DNA of 64,000 nucleotides from an uncultured Acetatifactor sp. (GCA_934436435.1 CAKSAN010000014.1:62001-126000); one strand, 5' to 3'. Shown: positions 53,667-62,629, counted from the first letter of the stretch. Numbers and translations are program-made. Notes: a model not told the origin generated them from the letters alone.

Positions 53667-54884
53667 TTATTGCACATATTCCGTTTTTACATACCCGATC
53701 TGTCCGTTGTACTTGATTTTGCTCCAATCACCCTCGGTACCTACCAGTTCTGCGGAATCGCCGCCGGAGAGAACTCCCAGCCGGTCTGCTGTCTCACTGG
53801 CGGATGCACGTACGTTAATGTTGGTGGTGGCTGTAACGGTTCCGATGGTCTCAGCACCGGCTGCGCTCTCTGCCAGCTGCAGGAACTCTGTCTTGATATA
53901 ACCTTCCTTGCCTTCGTAATCCACCTTGGTCCAACCGTTGGGACGCTGCTCCAGTACCTGAAGCTTCGTGCCTCCTGTCACCTTGCCCAGTTTATCTGCC
54001 TGCTCGCTGTCTGAGCTTCTTACATTTACGGTAGTCGTCGCAGTCACGTACTGAGGTCCCTGCTCTTCTACGGGCTGCTCGGTACCTTCGGCGGAAGTAT
54101 CCTGACCTTCTGCGGTCTGTTCACCGCCTTCCGTTCCGGTCTCCGTATTCTGGGAATCCCCTGTTACCTGATCAGCCAGCTTCTCACCTACGGCAATGCT
54201 TACCTGTGAATCCAACTCACTGATATATTGCAGCACTTCCGGATGCTCTACCATCAGTTCATTATATTCTACCGTGATCTTGTTGTTAAACTCCACAACA
54301 TCATCCTGTGTGCTTACCGTCTTGATATAGTCATTGACTTCTTCGTTGTTCTCACCGCGCTTGATATACAGTTCTCCCTGATCATTGGTGCAGATGTAGA
54401 GCGCCTGATAACCGGGAACCTCTTCCTCATGACCTACAAAGGAGATCTTGTAATATACATAAGCGATTACGGAGCCCTCTTCCGGACCGATCTTGGTGTA
54501 GATCTCCAGCGTAGGATAATAATCAATGTACTGTGACAGCTCCAGATAACGGTACATGTCCTTATCGGAGATCTCGTCGCACACAGAACGAAGGGTCGTC
54601 TCATCTCCGGTAGCCATGGCATTGTAATAAGTAGCTACCAGTGTGTATACCGCACCTTCCTCATTCGCTACCAGAGGTACCTCTTCCGTTGCGGGTTCCG
54701 TAGCCATCTCACTGGAAGCAGCTGCTGTGCTCTCCGCGTTCAACTGTTCCTCGCGATGGCGGTTATTCATGCTCAGGCTTACGGATACGGTGACTGCCAC
54801 TGCCACAACAACGACAGCCGGCAGAACCACTTTACTATGCTTTATAATATAATTCCCAAGAAAATGTAATTTTTCTTTCCACAT
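53667..54884 (-). CDS. Membrane-anchored protein with two SH3b domains
   Basis: 405 aa from MWKEKLHF, after GGAAAGGA; the frame continues upstream through the tRNA without a site. One membrane helix (about 18-40) near the N-terminus leaves the rest outside. A central domain (about 70-245) of unknown type is followed by a Glu/Gly/Thr-rich linker and two bacterial SH3 domains (about 285-345 and 352-405; TVNVRSSDSEQADKLG and NINVRASASETADRLG), the usual cell-wall-binding type. No hydrolase domain is recognised. Probably a wall-associated protein. Confidence 0.85.
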   Translation of the reverse strand: MWKEKLHFLGNYIIKHSKVVLPAVVVVAVAVTVSVSLSMNNRHREEQLNAESTAAASSEMATEPATEEVPLVANEEGAVYTLVATYYNAMATGDETTLRSVCDEISDKDMYRYLELSQYIDYYPTLEIYTKIGPEEGSVIAYVYYKISFVGHEEEVPGYQALYICTNDQGELYIKRGENNEEVNDYIKTVSTQDDVVEFNNKITVEYNELMVEHPEVLQYISELDSQVSIAVGEKLADQVTGDSQNTETGTEGGEQTAEGQDTSAEGTEQPVEEQGPQYVTATTTVNVRSSDSEQADKLGKVTGGTKLQVLEQRPNGWTKVDYEGKEGYIKTEFLQLAESAAGAETIGTVTATTNINVRASASETADRLGVLSGGDSAELVGTEGDWSKIKYNGQIGYVKTEYVQ

Positions 54885-54925
54885 ATAGTGTCCTTTCCAA
54901 ATTCTGTAAAAAAAGTTCTTTAATC

Positions 54926-54946
54926 GCAAAAAGCCGCAAGCGGCTT
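54926..54946 (-). terminator. Terminator after tRNA-Arg
   Basis: Minus-strand stem AAGCCGC-TT-GCGGCTT followed by TTTGCG; lies between the tRNA and the SH3b gene start. Confidence 0.65.
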
Positions 54947-54982
54947 CTCTTATCTCTCTCCCTATAATCAAGGTGATGTAAA

Positions 54983-55054
54983 TGCATCCGACAGGAATCG
55001 AACCTGCATTAAAGGCGTCGGAGGCCTCCGTTCTATCCATTAGACTACGGATGC
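54983..55054 (-). tRNA. tRNA-Arg (anticodon CCG)
   Basis: Cloverleaf read by eye: acceptor GCATCCG / CGGATGC, discriminator A, D arm with TGGAT, anticodon stem GAGGC / GCCTT with loop CTCCGAC (anticodon CCG, reading CGG), T arm GCAGG-TTCGATT-CCTGT. CCA is not encoded. The D stem has one C-A mismatch. Confidence 0.93.
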
Positions 55055-55172
55055 AAATATTACAAATTTGTTACATCACCTCGACTATAATATCACAAAA
55101 CACTACATATGTCCAGTTTAAATTGTTGGAATTATTCAGTTTTTTGTGAGTCGGGATTTCCGGCAGGCTGTC

Positions 55173-56069
55173 CTAGACCATTCTTACTTCTTTCTCCCGG
55201 CAGCAATACAGATACAAATGATCCGACAACACTTCCTCCGCAGACAGCTCCGTCCGGTTGACTTCGGCAATCATGTCTTTCAGTTCCTCCTCTCCCTGCT
55301 CCCTATCTCTGGGCATCAGAAGAAATTCATGTACAGAACTGGGGATCATATAAAAGTCTCCACCCATGCGTTCCGCCATCCGCTCCAGCACCCCGGGATA
55401 TAAAATACTGCATGCACCGTAGGTCTTCCGGGAATTGGTCAGGATCACCATGGAAATTTTCCGTAGGATCTCATCTCTCATCTCTTCCGGAAGCTCCCGG
55501 ATCATATTCTCCAACGCGTTCTCCATGGGAATGATCTCATAAGGAAACAGTCTGGGGGTATTTTTCACGGCCCATTCCAGCAATTCCCTGTCCGTTACCT
55601 TCCAGTTCTCCAGATGTGACCGGTAAATGGGGATCATGCCGTTCTCCACCCCCGCTCCGTCAAAGGCATAATAGAAGCAGACCGCCAGATCCAGCAGAGG
55701 AATATAAGGAACCTTTTCCAGCAATTCCCGATTCTTTTCCCGGTTCACCAGCCGGAAACACAACTTTTCCTTTACTTTTTCAAAGTCTCTGAAAAAAGAA
55801 ACATCGATTTTCCGTCCGATTCCGTCCTCTCTGTAGATGCTGATGATCTTCTTAATAATATCCGCAAAAGTCACCCCGCCTTCATAGGCTTCCCAGAAAG
55901 AATTGAGATAGATCGTAGGTGTCACATTGTCTTCTCCCTTGCGAATCGTCAATCCCTGCAACACTACTCCGTTGTTCTTCTGTACCTCCCGCAGTTCCAC
56001 GGTGTATTCCTGTCCCAATACTTCTCTGACTGCCTTCTGTACCTTTACTTTAAATGTAGAAATCTCCAT
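55173..56069 (-). CDS. DUF5688-like protein
   Basis: 298 aa from MEISTFKVKV; GGAGG lies 8 nt upstream. No signal or membrane segment. The pattern, with YTVELREVQKNNGVVLQGLTI and PTIYLNSFWEAY at the start and VHEFLLMP then EVLSDHLYLYC at the end, matches DUF5688 proteins that are common, often in several copies, in Lachnospiraceae; recalled from memory. Function unknown. It follows efp, beyond efp's terminator. Confidence 0.78.
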   Translation of the reverse strand: MEISTFKVKVQKAVREVLGQEYTVELREVQKNNGVVLQGLTIRKGEDNVTPTIYLNSFWEAYEGGVTFADIIKKIISIYREDGIGRKIDVSFFRDFEKVKEKLCFRLVNREKNRELLEKVPYIPLLDLAVCFYYAFDGAGVENGMIPIYRSHLENWKVTDRELLEWAVKNTPRLFPYEIIPMENALENMIRELPEEMRDEILRKISMVILTNSRKTYGACSILYPGVLERMAERMGGDFYMIPSSVHEFLLMPRDREQGEEELKDMIAEVNRTELSAEEVLSDHLYLYCCREKEVRMV

Positions 56070-56149
56070 AATCAATACCTCCATGCCTCTCCGAAGCGGG
56101 CTCCCCGGGCTCCGCTTTTCCCATGTGGTATTCCGTATTTCAAATGCTG

Positions 56150-56200
56150 TAAAACAACAAAGGCAATAAGCCATCCCTTAAAAGGATAACTTATTGCCTT
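56150..56200 (-). terminator. Terminator after efp
   Basis: Arms AAGGCAATAAG (56160-56170) and CTTATTGCCTT (56190-56200), followed on the minus strand by TGTTGTTTT. Confidence 0.8.
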
Positions 56201-56247
56201 ACAGGTCTCTTATCGGATATTACTCAGAACAAAGGTGGTCTCCGCAA

Positions 56248-56805
56248 TTATGCACGAGACAGATATTCACCGGTTCTGGTATCGATCTTGATCTTGTCGC
56301 CCTGGTTAACGAACAGAGGTACCGCAACAGTAGCTCCGGTCTCAACGGTAGCAGGCTTGCTGGCACCGGTAGCGGTATCGCCCTTGAATCCGGGCTCGGT
56401 CTCGGTGATCTCCAGTTCTACGAACAGAGGAGGCTCAACGGAGAATACACTGCCATTATGAGAACAGATCTTGCACATCTCGTTCTCTTTTACGAACTTC
56501 AGTGCATCGCCTACGGTCTCAGAGTTCAGTGCAACCTGATCGTAAGTCTCGGTATCCATGAAGTAGTACAGATCACCATCTTCATACAGATACTGCATAT
56601 CCTTTCTATCAATACGCGCCTGAGGGCACTTCTCAGTAGGACGGAAGGTCTTCTCAACCACACCGCCACTCTTGATGTTCTTCAGCTTGGTTCTGACGAA
56701 TGCTGCGCCCTTTCCCGGCTTCACATGCTGGAATTCGATAATCTGGTAAACATTGTTATCATACTCAATGGTAATACCATTTCTGAAATCACCTGCAGAA
56801 ATCAT
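56248..56805 (-). CDS. efp: Elongation factor P
   Basis: 185 aa, standard length. Three OB-like domains: N-terminal KOW-like part with [22 protein letters not shown], where the lysine of PGKGAA is the position modified in other bacteria, middle domain with [19 protein letters not shown], and C-terminal [43 protein letters not shown]. It rescues ribosomes stalled at polyproline. No EpmA/B or EarP gene is near. Follows the aro genes with a 97-nt gap and its own AGGAGG. Confidence 0.97.
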   Translation of the reverse strand: MISAGDFRNGITIEYDNNVYQIIEFQHVKPGKGAAFVRTKLKNIKSGGVVEKTFRPTEKCPQARIDRKDMQYLYEDGDLYYFMDTETYDQVALNSETVGDALKFVKENEMCKICSHNGSVFSVEPPLFVELEITETEPGFKGDTATGASKPATVETGATVAVPLFVNQGDKIKIDTRTGEYLSRA

Positions 56806-56901
56806 AATGTATTCCTCCTAAACATTTTCACGTCATAATTCTTTAACATTTTAATATAAAAACATGCACATTTCAACTACTTTTGAAAAAAATATTCAAA
56901 A

Positions 56902-57879
56902 TTATTCAAAAAAATCAATAGCCTGAAGGTATCCGTCCAGCCCCTGTCCGTAGATCTGCTTATTACATACCGGTGCGGTCACGGAGATTTTGCGGAACTC
57001 CTCCCTGTTCGTAATATCGGAAATGTGTACTTCTACCTTGGGAATATCCACGCTTGCCAGTGCATCCCGGATAGCGTAGCTGTAATGGGTATAGGCACCG
57101 GGGTTGATCACGATCCCTTCCGTTCCGTCAAAATAAGCTGCCTGGATCCGGTCGATAATGGCACCTTCGTGATTGCTCTGGAACACCTCGATTTCCCTGC
57201 CGGTCTCCTTCGCCTTCTTGTCGATCAGATCTAACAGATACTGATAATCCTGGGTTCCGTAGATCTTTTTCTCACGAATCCCCAGAAAATTCAGATTAGG
57301 GCCGTTGATCACCAAAATCTTCATCTTTTTTCTCTCCTTTTTCTTCTGTATGTCCTTCTGCTTCCGTAATTGCAGCTGCAATTCCTCCGCCAGTTCATCG
57401 GAATGTCTGTTGTCCACATCCAGTATGATGTCGGCACATTCCGCATAAATTTCGTCCCGGGTCTTAAGCAGTTCCCGGATCTTGTTCAACGGATCCTCGC
57501 ATTGCAGCAACGGTCTTGTGGTATCGTTTTTCAAACGCTCATAGACCACTTCCGGCGACACTCGCAGGTATACCACGGTCCCGCACCGGTGCAGCAGCGG
57601 ACGGTTCACCGGATTCACCGGGGTTCCCCCGCCCACAGACAGGATGCGCTCATATTTCTGTTCTCCGCATTTTTGCAGAACTTCTGTCTCCAGTTCCCGG
57701 AAATAGGCTTCTCCGTCATCCGCGAAGATTTGTGTAATGCTTCTGCCTTCCTGTCTCTCGATCAGCTTGTCCGTATCCTCCACCGGCATCCGCAGCAGGT
57801 AGGACAGTTTCAGTCCCAGTGTCGTCTTCCCCGATCCCATGAATCCGATCAGGACAATATTTTTACGCTTGTGCTTCAT
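56902..57879 (-). CDS. aroKQ: Shikimate kinase fused to type II 3-dehydroquinate dehydratase
   Basis: 325 aa. Residues 1-170 are shikimate kinase (Walker A GFMGSGKTT, DTDKLIE, GGGTP). After a basic linker (about 171-185, QKDIQKKKERKK) residues 186-325 are a type II dehydroquinase (KILVINGPNLNFLG, QSNHEG, NPGAYTHYSYAIRDA, and VEVHISDI). They catalyse steps 5 and 3 of the shikimate pathway. An AAAGGAGAG lies 8 nt before the internal Met186, so the second domain may also be made alone. Overlaps aroE by 4 nt. Confidence 0.93.
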   Translation of the reverse strand: MKHKRKNIVLIGFMGSGKTTLGLKLSYLLRMPVEDTDKLIERQEGRSITQIFADDGEAYFRELETEVLQKCGEQKYERILSVGGGTPVNPVNRPLLHRCGTVVYLRVSPEVVYERLKNDTTRPLLQCEDPLNKIRELLKTRDEIYAECADIILDVDNRHSDELAEELQLQLRKQKDIQKKKERKKMKILVINGPNLNFLGIREKKIYGTQDYQYLLDLIDKKAKETGREIEVFQSNHEGAIIDRIQAAYFDGTEGIVINPGAYTHYSYAIRDALASVDIPKVEVHISDITNREEFRKISVTAPVCNKQIYGQGLDGYLQAIDFFE

Positions 57880-58775
57880 TCTTTTTTTCCGTCCTCTGTC
57901 TTTTTCGCTTCCTGCATCCGTTCATAGACTTTGTCCGCAAGCCACTGCTCGATCTCGCAGCCTGTCCACAGTTCGAAAGCTATGATTCCCTGATAGAGCA
58001 GCATCTTCGCACCGTTGTAGGCTTTGCCGCCCTGTGCTTCCACCAATTCCATAAAGCGGGTCTTCGGCGGGTTGAAGATCAGATCATATCCGGTGTGTAC
58101 TCTCTTATAAAATGCGGGATCCTCGATCACCGCCGCGTCACAGTGCGGATACATTCCCACGCTGGTAGCCTGTATTGCCAGATAGCGTTCCCCTTCCGGC
58201 AGTGTATCATGCGCATCCACAGGCAGTGCTTTTGCAAAATCTCTTCCCGCCAGGCGGTTGACCTCGTCCGCTATGCTCTGCGCTTTCTGTACCGTCCGGT
58301 TCAGAAGGATGGCTTCCTTTGCTCCCTGGTCCAACAGCATCATGGCTACGGCTCTTGCCACGCCGCCGGCACCCAGGATCAGCACTTTTCCATCCCTGAC
58401 CTTCACACCGTCCTCACACATGGCACGGTACAGCCCGGGCATATCGGTATTGTATCCCTTGTAGCCTTTTTCCGTCCGCACCAGCGTATTCACCGCACCG
58501 ATATTGGCGGCCAGCGGATCAATATCCACCAGATACGGGATCACATCACTTTTGTAGGGAACCGTCACATTCATCCCCAGAAGATTCAGGGCAAAGGCAC
58601 CTTTTACGGCATCCTCCAGTCTTCCGGTCTCCACATGAAACGGAACGTAAGCCAGATTTTTCCCAAGTACCATGGACAGTGTGTTATGGATCACCGGCGA
58701 CAGGGTATGTTCCACCGGATTTCCGATCAGTCCGCAGGTTCTGGTATAGCCATTGATATCATTCAGCATTTTCAT
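57876..58775 (-). CDS. aroE: Shikimate dehydrogenase
   Basis: 299 aa. Substrate domain with GLIGNPVEHTLSPVIHN and the catalytic Lys in NVTVPYKSDV, NAD(P) fold with ILGAGGVARAVAMMLL and NRTVQKAQSIA. The residues after the strand (LNRT) favour NADP. It reduces 3-dehydroshikimate to shikimate, substrate of the kinase encoded directly after it. Overlaps yqeG by 17 nt upstream. Confidence 0.95.
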   Translation of the reverse strand: MKMLNDINGYTRTCGLIGNPVEHTLSPVIHNTLSMVLGKNLAYVPFHVETGRLEDAVKGAFALNLLGMNVTVPYKSDVIPYLVDIDPLAANIGAVNTLVRTEKGYKGYNTDMPGLYRAMCEDGVKVRDGKVLILGAGGVARAVAMMLLDQGAKEAILLNRTVQKAQSIADEVNRLAGRDFAKALPVDAHDTLPEGERYLAIQATSVGMYPHCDAAVIEDPAFYKRVHTGYDLIFNPPKTRFMELVEAQGGKAYNGAKMLLYQGIIAFELWTGCEIEQWLADKVYERMQEAKKTEDGKKE

Positions 58776-59280
58776 TTCCTTTCCGGCGGCATTCTCTATG
58801 GTAGAAAAACAGCACGATTTTCTCTAAATATCTCTTCAACACGATCTGAATCTCTTCCTTCGGATGGATGGGCCTCGTCAGATAAGTCACAATTCCACAT
58901 TTTTTGGCTCCCCACACATCGGTGAACAGCTGGTCTCCCACAAAAAGAGTGGTATCCGCCCTGGTATGCATCTGTTCCATGGCCCGCAGATAACCGTCCC
59001 TTCCGGGCTTTCCCGCCTTATAAATATAGGAAGCTCCCACCGCATCCGCGAAACTTTTCACCCGGGGTTCCTTGTTGTTCGATAAAAGCAAAGTCCGAAA
59101 TCCCAGTTCCCGCAGTCTGCCGAAAAATTCAACTGCCTGTGGTGTCGCCGGTGCGCCGTGAGGTACCAGCGTGTTGTCAATGTCAAAAATGATTCCACGA
59201 TACCCCTGTTCATATAATGTTCTGTAATCTATGCCATAGGCGGAATCCGCCTCATGATCCGGGTAAAACTGATGCAGCAT
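58759..59280 (-). CDS. yqeG: YqeG-family HAD phosphatase
   Basis: 173 aa, type IIIA HAD: nucleophile motif FDIDNTLVPHG (Asp and Asp+2), motif II LLLSNN, Lys in KAGKPGRDGYL, motif IV FVGDQLFTDVWGAKKCG. YqeG in other Firmicutes acts on phosphatidylglycerophosphate (PgpP-like) in some cases; here it sits in front of the aro genes. Overlaps both neighbours, so translation is probably coupled. Confidence 0.92.
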   Translation of the reverse strand: MLHQFYPDHEADSAYGIDYRTLYEQGYRGIIFDIDNTLVPHGAPATPQAVEFFGRLRELGFRTLLLSNNKEPRVKSFADAVGASYIYKAGKPGRDGYLRAMEQMHTRADTTLFVGDQLFTDVWGAKKCGIVTYLTRPIHPKEEIQIVLKRYLEKIVLFFYHRECRRKGNENAE

Positions 59281-59863
59281 CTGTCTCGCCTTTCGCCTTA
59301 TTTATAATATAGTCTGCATTTTCCTCCACGGAAAATGCCAGGAAATATGCCTCTTCCAACGGGATCCACAGTTGCAGGAAGTCCTGTAATCTGTCTTCAC
59401 CGTTCCGTCCGCGGATCCGTTCTGTCTGGTTCACTCTGTCAATGTCCAGAAATACTTTCCGGTCCATATAGTTCCCCAGCACCGGATGACAGCTGTAGGC
59501 TCCCTCCACGAATACAAAGCCGTTATTCTGCACCGGAATCCGATCCCCCGGCGCCATGCGGGAGCAGTCAAATCTCTGATAGGAAAAAGCTTCCCCCGAT
59601 GCCAGCTTCGGTATTACTTCCGTCAAAAAACGTTCATAGTGCACATTTCCGCCGGGCTCGCTTCTGCGCTCCGGTGTCCGAAGCTTAGGCGGAAGAAAAA
59701 AGTCGTCCATATGTATAACATCTCCGCCGAGCTGTTCCGCAAGTTCTGCGGCCAGCGTCGTCTTCCCGGCGGCGCATCTTCCGTCAATGGCAATGATGCG
59801 TATCTCTGCTGGGAGCGTCCGTAATTCCTCCAGCAGTTCAGAAACAGTTTTTAGCGATCTCAT
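59252..59863 (-). CDS. Uridine kinase-like P-loop protein
   Basis: 203 aa from ATG after GGAGG; 26 nt overlap with the upstream gene. Walker A GRCAAGKTT, then HMDDFFLPPKLRTPER (the DDF motif of nucleoside kinases), FVEGAYSCHP, and RIRGRNGEDRLQDF as lid. It resembles uridine kinase/phosphoribulokinase-type enzymes, but substrate is not determined; it may salvage a nucleoside or other small hydroxyl compound. Confidence 0.8.
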   Translation of the reverse strand: MRSLKTVSELLEELRTLPAEIRIIAIDGRCAAGKTTLAAELAEQLGGDVIHMDDFFLPPKLRTPERRSEPGGNVHYERFLTEVIPKLASGEAFSYQRFDCSRMAPGDRIPVQNNGFVFVEGAYSCHPVLGNYMDRKVFLDIDRVNQTERIRGRNGEDRLQDFLQLWIPLEEAYFLAFSVEENADYIINKAKGETDAASVLPGS

Positions 59864-60245
59864 CCGCTGCCTCCGCAATATATTCTCCCAGTCGTTTGCT
59901 CTCGACTCCCACAATAGTGGCATGGCATTTACTCATGGGGATCAGAATCAGTTTCGCGTCATTGGAAGCTACTGCCGCTGCCATCGCAGGGGTGATCTCA
60001 CCCAGCATGGCATCCGCCATGACGATTCCCACGGGGCCTACGATCACGTCTGCTCTCTTACTGTTATATACCACGGCGTTCTCTCCGGTAACTCCGCTTG
60101 TCACACCGCTCTTCATCATATTTGCCGTAGCCGTGGCGTTGGTTCCCACGGCAATCAGTTCTGCCTCCGGAAAACGCTCTTTCAAAGCCTCCAACAGGCT
60201 TCTGCCTACGCCTCCGCCCTGGCCGTCCATTACCATAATACGCAT
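59838..60245 (-). CDS. DUF3842 family protein
   Basis: 135 aa from ATG after CAGGAGCGA. A Rossmann-like start MRIMVMDGQGGGVGRSLLEAL, then LIAVGTNATATANMMKSG and GPVGIVMADAMLGEITPAMA, as in DUF3842, a short cytoplasmic family common in Clostridia without known function. First gene of the overlapping operon that leads to efp and the aro genes. Divergent from the ECF S component. Confidence 0.82.
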   Translation of the reverse strand: MRIMVMDGQGGGVGRSLLEALKERFPEAELIAVGTNATATANMMKSGVTSGVTGENAVVYNSKRADVIVGPVGIVMADAMLGEITPAMAAAVASNDAKLILIPMSKCHATIVGVESKRLGEYIAEAADEIAKNCF

Positions 60246-60317
60246 ACGATCGCTCCTGTAAAAAATAATACATACATGTTCCATGATAGCATGGCATATG
60301 CTTTTTTGCAATTTATC

Positions 60318-60346
60318 TTGACAAAAAATTGCTGACCCTTTATCAT
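60318..60346 (+). promoter_or_regulatory. Promoter of the ECF S-component gene
   Basis: TTGACA (60318-60323), exactly 17 nt, TATCAT (60341-60346). The RNA would start near 60353, directly before the attenuator-like leader. Confidence 0.72.
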
Positions 60347-60350
60347 GGAT

Positions 60351-60427
60351 TATGCTTCAGGAAGGAGCTTAACGCCAGAAGGCATATTACCCCCAGAAGG
60401 GGAAAGTATGCCGTTCTGGCTTTTTTT
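60351..60427 (+). promoter_or_regulatory. Attenuator-like leader with intrinsic terminator
   Basis: A strong hairpin (GCCAGAA-GGCATA at 60374-60386; TATGCC-G-TTCTGGC at 60407-60420; inner CCCC/GGGG) is followed by seven T, before the coding start at 60455. Upstream TATGCTTC (60351-60358) can instead pair with GAAGGCATA (60378-60386), breaking the terminator, so two exclusive folds are possible. No known riboswitch class fits this short leader. Confidence 0.55.
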
Positions 60428-60454
60428 ATATCTTTATCAGGAGGTTTTATTTCC

Positions 60455-61027
60455 ATGAAAAAATTAACGGTTTTGAACAAGAGCATCCTCACTGCCCTGT
60501 GTGTCGCCCTGTGTGTGGTACTTCCCATGACCCTGCATGCGATTCCCAAGGGGGGCGTCCTGTTCTCTCCCATGCATCTGCCCGTGCTTCTGTGCGGTCT
60601 GGTCTGCGGTGCTCCCTTCGGTCTGGTCTGCGGCATTCTCGGCCCTCTGGTGTCCAGTCTGCTCACCGGTATGCCCGCCTTTGGTTATATGCCCGTCATG
60701 ATGATCGAGCTGGGACTCTACGGTCTGATCAGCGGTCTGGTCATGCAGTTCCTTCACAGCGGCAGGCTGGTCATCGATCTGTATGCTGCTCTTATCATTG
60801 CCATGCTGGGCGGCCGTGTGATCACCGGAATCCTGCGTGCGCTGATCTTTGCAGGGGGCTCCTACAGCTGGTCTGCCTGGGCTATGGGTTATTTCGTATC
60901 CTGTCTCCCCGGTATTATCATCCAGCTGATTTTACTTCCTACCATCTATGTGGCACTGGAACGCGCCCATCTTCTGCCGGTGCGCTACCCGGCCGGATCC
61001 GTTTCTGCGAAAGCGGAAACTGCATAG
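60455..61027 (+). CDS. ECF transporter S component (substrate unknown)
   Basis: 190 aa from the ATG after CAGGAGG. About six membrane helices: ILTALCVALCVVLP, FSPMHLPVLLCGLVCG, FGLVCGILGPLVSSLL, and so on, with the small-residue pattern of S components that bind a shared energising module. The energising ATPases and T component are not nearby, so it is of group II (shared module). MHLPVLLCG with LLTGMPAFGYMP resembles S components of vitamin or related uptake, but the vitamin cannot be named. Expression is likely controlled by the leader hairpin. Confidence 0.85.
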   Translation: MKKLTVLNKSILTALCVALCVVLPMTLHAIPKGGVLFSPMHLPVLLCGLVCGAPFGLVCGILGPLVSSLLTGMPAFGYMPVMMIELGLYGLISGLVMQFLHSGRLVIDLYAALIIAMLGGRVITGILRALIFAGGSYSWSAWAMGYFVSCLPGIIIQLILLPTIYVALERAHLLPVRYPAGSVSAKAETA

Positions 61028-61070
61028 ATCCTTCCCTGCCTGCAAATCGGGCAGGCAGGTTCATCGTATA

Positions 61071-61114
61071 CAGAAAATGGCTCCTCTGTCTTACGACAGG
61101 AGAGCCATTTTCTG
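61071..61114. terminator. Bidirectional terminator shared by the ECF and MATE genes
   Basis: Arms CAGAAAATGGCTC and GAGCCATTTTCTG with inner CTGTC/GACAG, T-rich on both sides. The MATE stop codon lies in the loop. Confidence 0.8.
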
Positions 61115-62437
61115 TTTGTAGATCCGTATAAAATATAAGATCTCCACCACTGCCGTGATGCTCCAGGAAAAGACATACAAAAGATACAGGGACGGAATGG
61201 TGTGAAAATATGCAAATATCGTATAGACCCAGATCACGCGGAATACGCAGGATCCCATGATGACAATAAGCATCGGCGCGATACTCTTGCCCATGGCTCT
61301 GGCCGCTGCAATGGTACAGTCCATAAATGCAGAGACACAATAGGAAAAGCCCATAATCGTCAGGCGGTACATCCCGGCATCCATAACCGCCGCATCTCGG
61401 GTAAACAGAGACAAAAACGGTCTTCCGAAAAACACCAGCGACAGGCCAAGGATCAGACCGATGCCGAAGGAATAAGCCAGACTGATGAGATAACTGTTCC
61501 GCACTCTTTTCTTCTTGCCAGCACCGTAATTCTGCCCCATAAAGCTGCCGCAGGCAGTGTAAAATGCCGCCATGACATCATATACCATGGCATCCGCATT
61601 GGTGGCGGCGGAGTTGCCTGCCACCATGATAGCATCAAAGGAATTCACACCCATCTGCACAAAGCTGTTGGCGAACTGGAAGATCACATTCTGCAATCCG
61701 GAAGGCATTCCCAGCTTCAGAATATCCTTCGTAAGTTCCGGATCCAGCCGCAGTTTTCCCGGATGCAGGGCATAAATGTCTTTGCAGCGAAGCAATGCCT
61801 GCAGGATCAACGCTGCGGACACATACTGGGAAATGATACTGGCCAGTGCCACTCCCGCCACATCCATATGACAGACAATAACAAAAAACAGATTCAGAAT
61901 AATATTCAGCACTCCGGAAAATCCCAGATAATACAGAGGCTTCTTCGTATTGCCCACCGCACTGTACACCGCATTACCGAAATTATAGATCGCCAGCGCC
62001 GGCATTCCCAGATAATAGATCCGCAGGTACATTACCGCCTTGTCCAAAAGCTCTTCTCTGGTCCTCAACATCGTCAGCATCCACTCGGACAATCCCACGC
62101 CCAATAGCAACAACAGTACTCCCATGATCAGGCTGACCAGCGCCGCGGAGTGGATGGTCTTCGACAGGCTGTCCCTATCCTTTGCCCCGTAATAAAGGGC
62201 AGTCAGTACGTTGATACCGCCGGACAGGCCGATGAGGAATCCGGTAAACATGGTGACCAGTACCGCTGTGGAACCCACCGCCCCCAGTGACAGAGAACCC
62301 GCGAACTGTCCGATCACCGCAATATCCGCCATATTGAAAAGCACTTGCAGCAGGTTGGAAAGCATTAACGGCACACTGAAGATCAATATTTTCTTTCCTA
62401 AGGATCCTTCTGTCAGATCCTGCATGTTCTGTTTCAT
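61091..62437 (-). CDS. MATE-family efflux transporter
   Basis: 448 aa from ATG after AGGATGGAAA; the frame extends upstream without a site. Twelve membrane helices in two halves (about 15-215 and 235-440), with the MATE starts PLMLSNLLQVLFNMADIAVIGQF and GMPSGLQNVIFQFANSFVQMGVN. These proteins export cationic drugs or metabolites with Na+ or H+. Substrate unknown. Its last codons form one arm of the terminator shared with the ECF gene. Confidence 0.93.
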   Translation of the reverse strand: MKQNMQDLTEGSLGKKILIFSVPLMLSNLLQVLFNMADIAVIGQFAGSLSLGAVGSTAVLVTMFTGFLIGLSGGINVLTALYYGAKDRDSLSKTIHSAALVSLIMGVLLLLLGVGLSEWMLTMLRTREELLDKAVMYLRIYYLGMPALAIYNFGNAVYSAVGNTKKPLYYLGFSGVLNIILNLFFVIVCHMDVAGVALASIISQYVSAALILQALLRCKDIYALHPGKLRLDPELTKDILKLGMPSGLQNVIFQFANSFVQMGVNSFDAIMVAGNSAATNADAMVYDVMAAFYTACGSFMGQNYGAGKKKRVRNSYLISLAYSFGIGLILGLSLVFFGRPFLSLFTRDAAVMDAGMYRLTIMGFSYCVSAFMDCTIAAARAMGKSIAPMLIVIMGSCVFRVIWVYTIFAYFHTIPSLYLLYVFSWSITAVVEILYFIRIYKQKMALLS

Positions 62438-62516
62438 TTTCCATCCTATCCTTTTTATCTTCTTCCCACAATTGGTTTCTCTGTGATTCCTCTCCCCATC
62501 AGCTTCCACTCTGACG

Positions 62517-62554
62517 AAAAGAACGGTCAAAGAGCTTATCGCTCCTTGACCGTT
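62517..62554 (-). terminator. Terminator after cstA
   Basis: Arms AACGGTCAAAGAGC (62522-62535) and GCTCCTTGACCGTT (62541-62554), one mismatch, followed by CTTTTC on the minus strand; about 75 nt past the cstA stop. Confidence 0.65.
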
Positions 62555-62629
62555 CCTTATTCTAGCATATCTTTTCTTTCTTTTCTACCGGAAAATCATG
62601 AAAAGGCAACAATTCCATCCAGGAACCTG

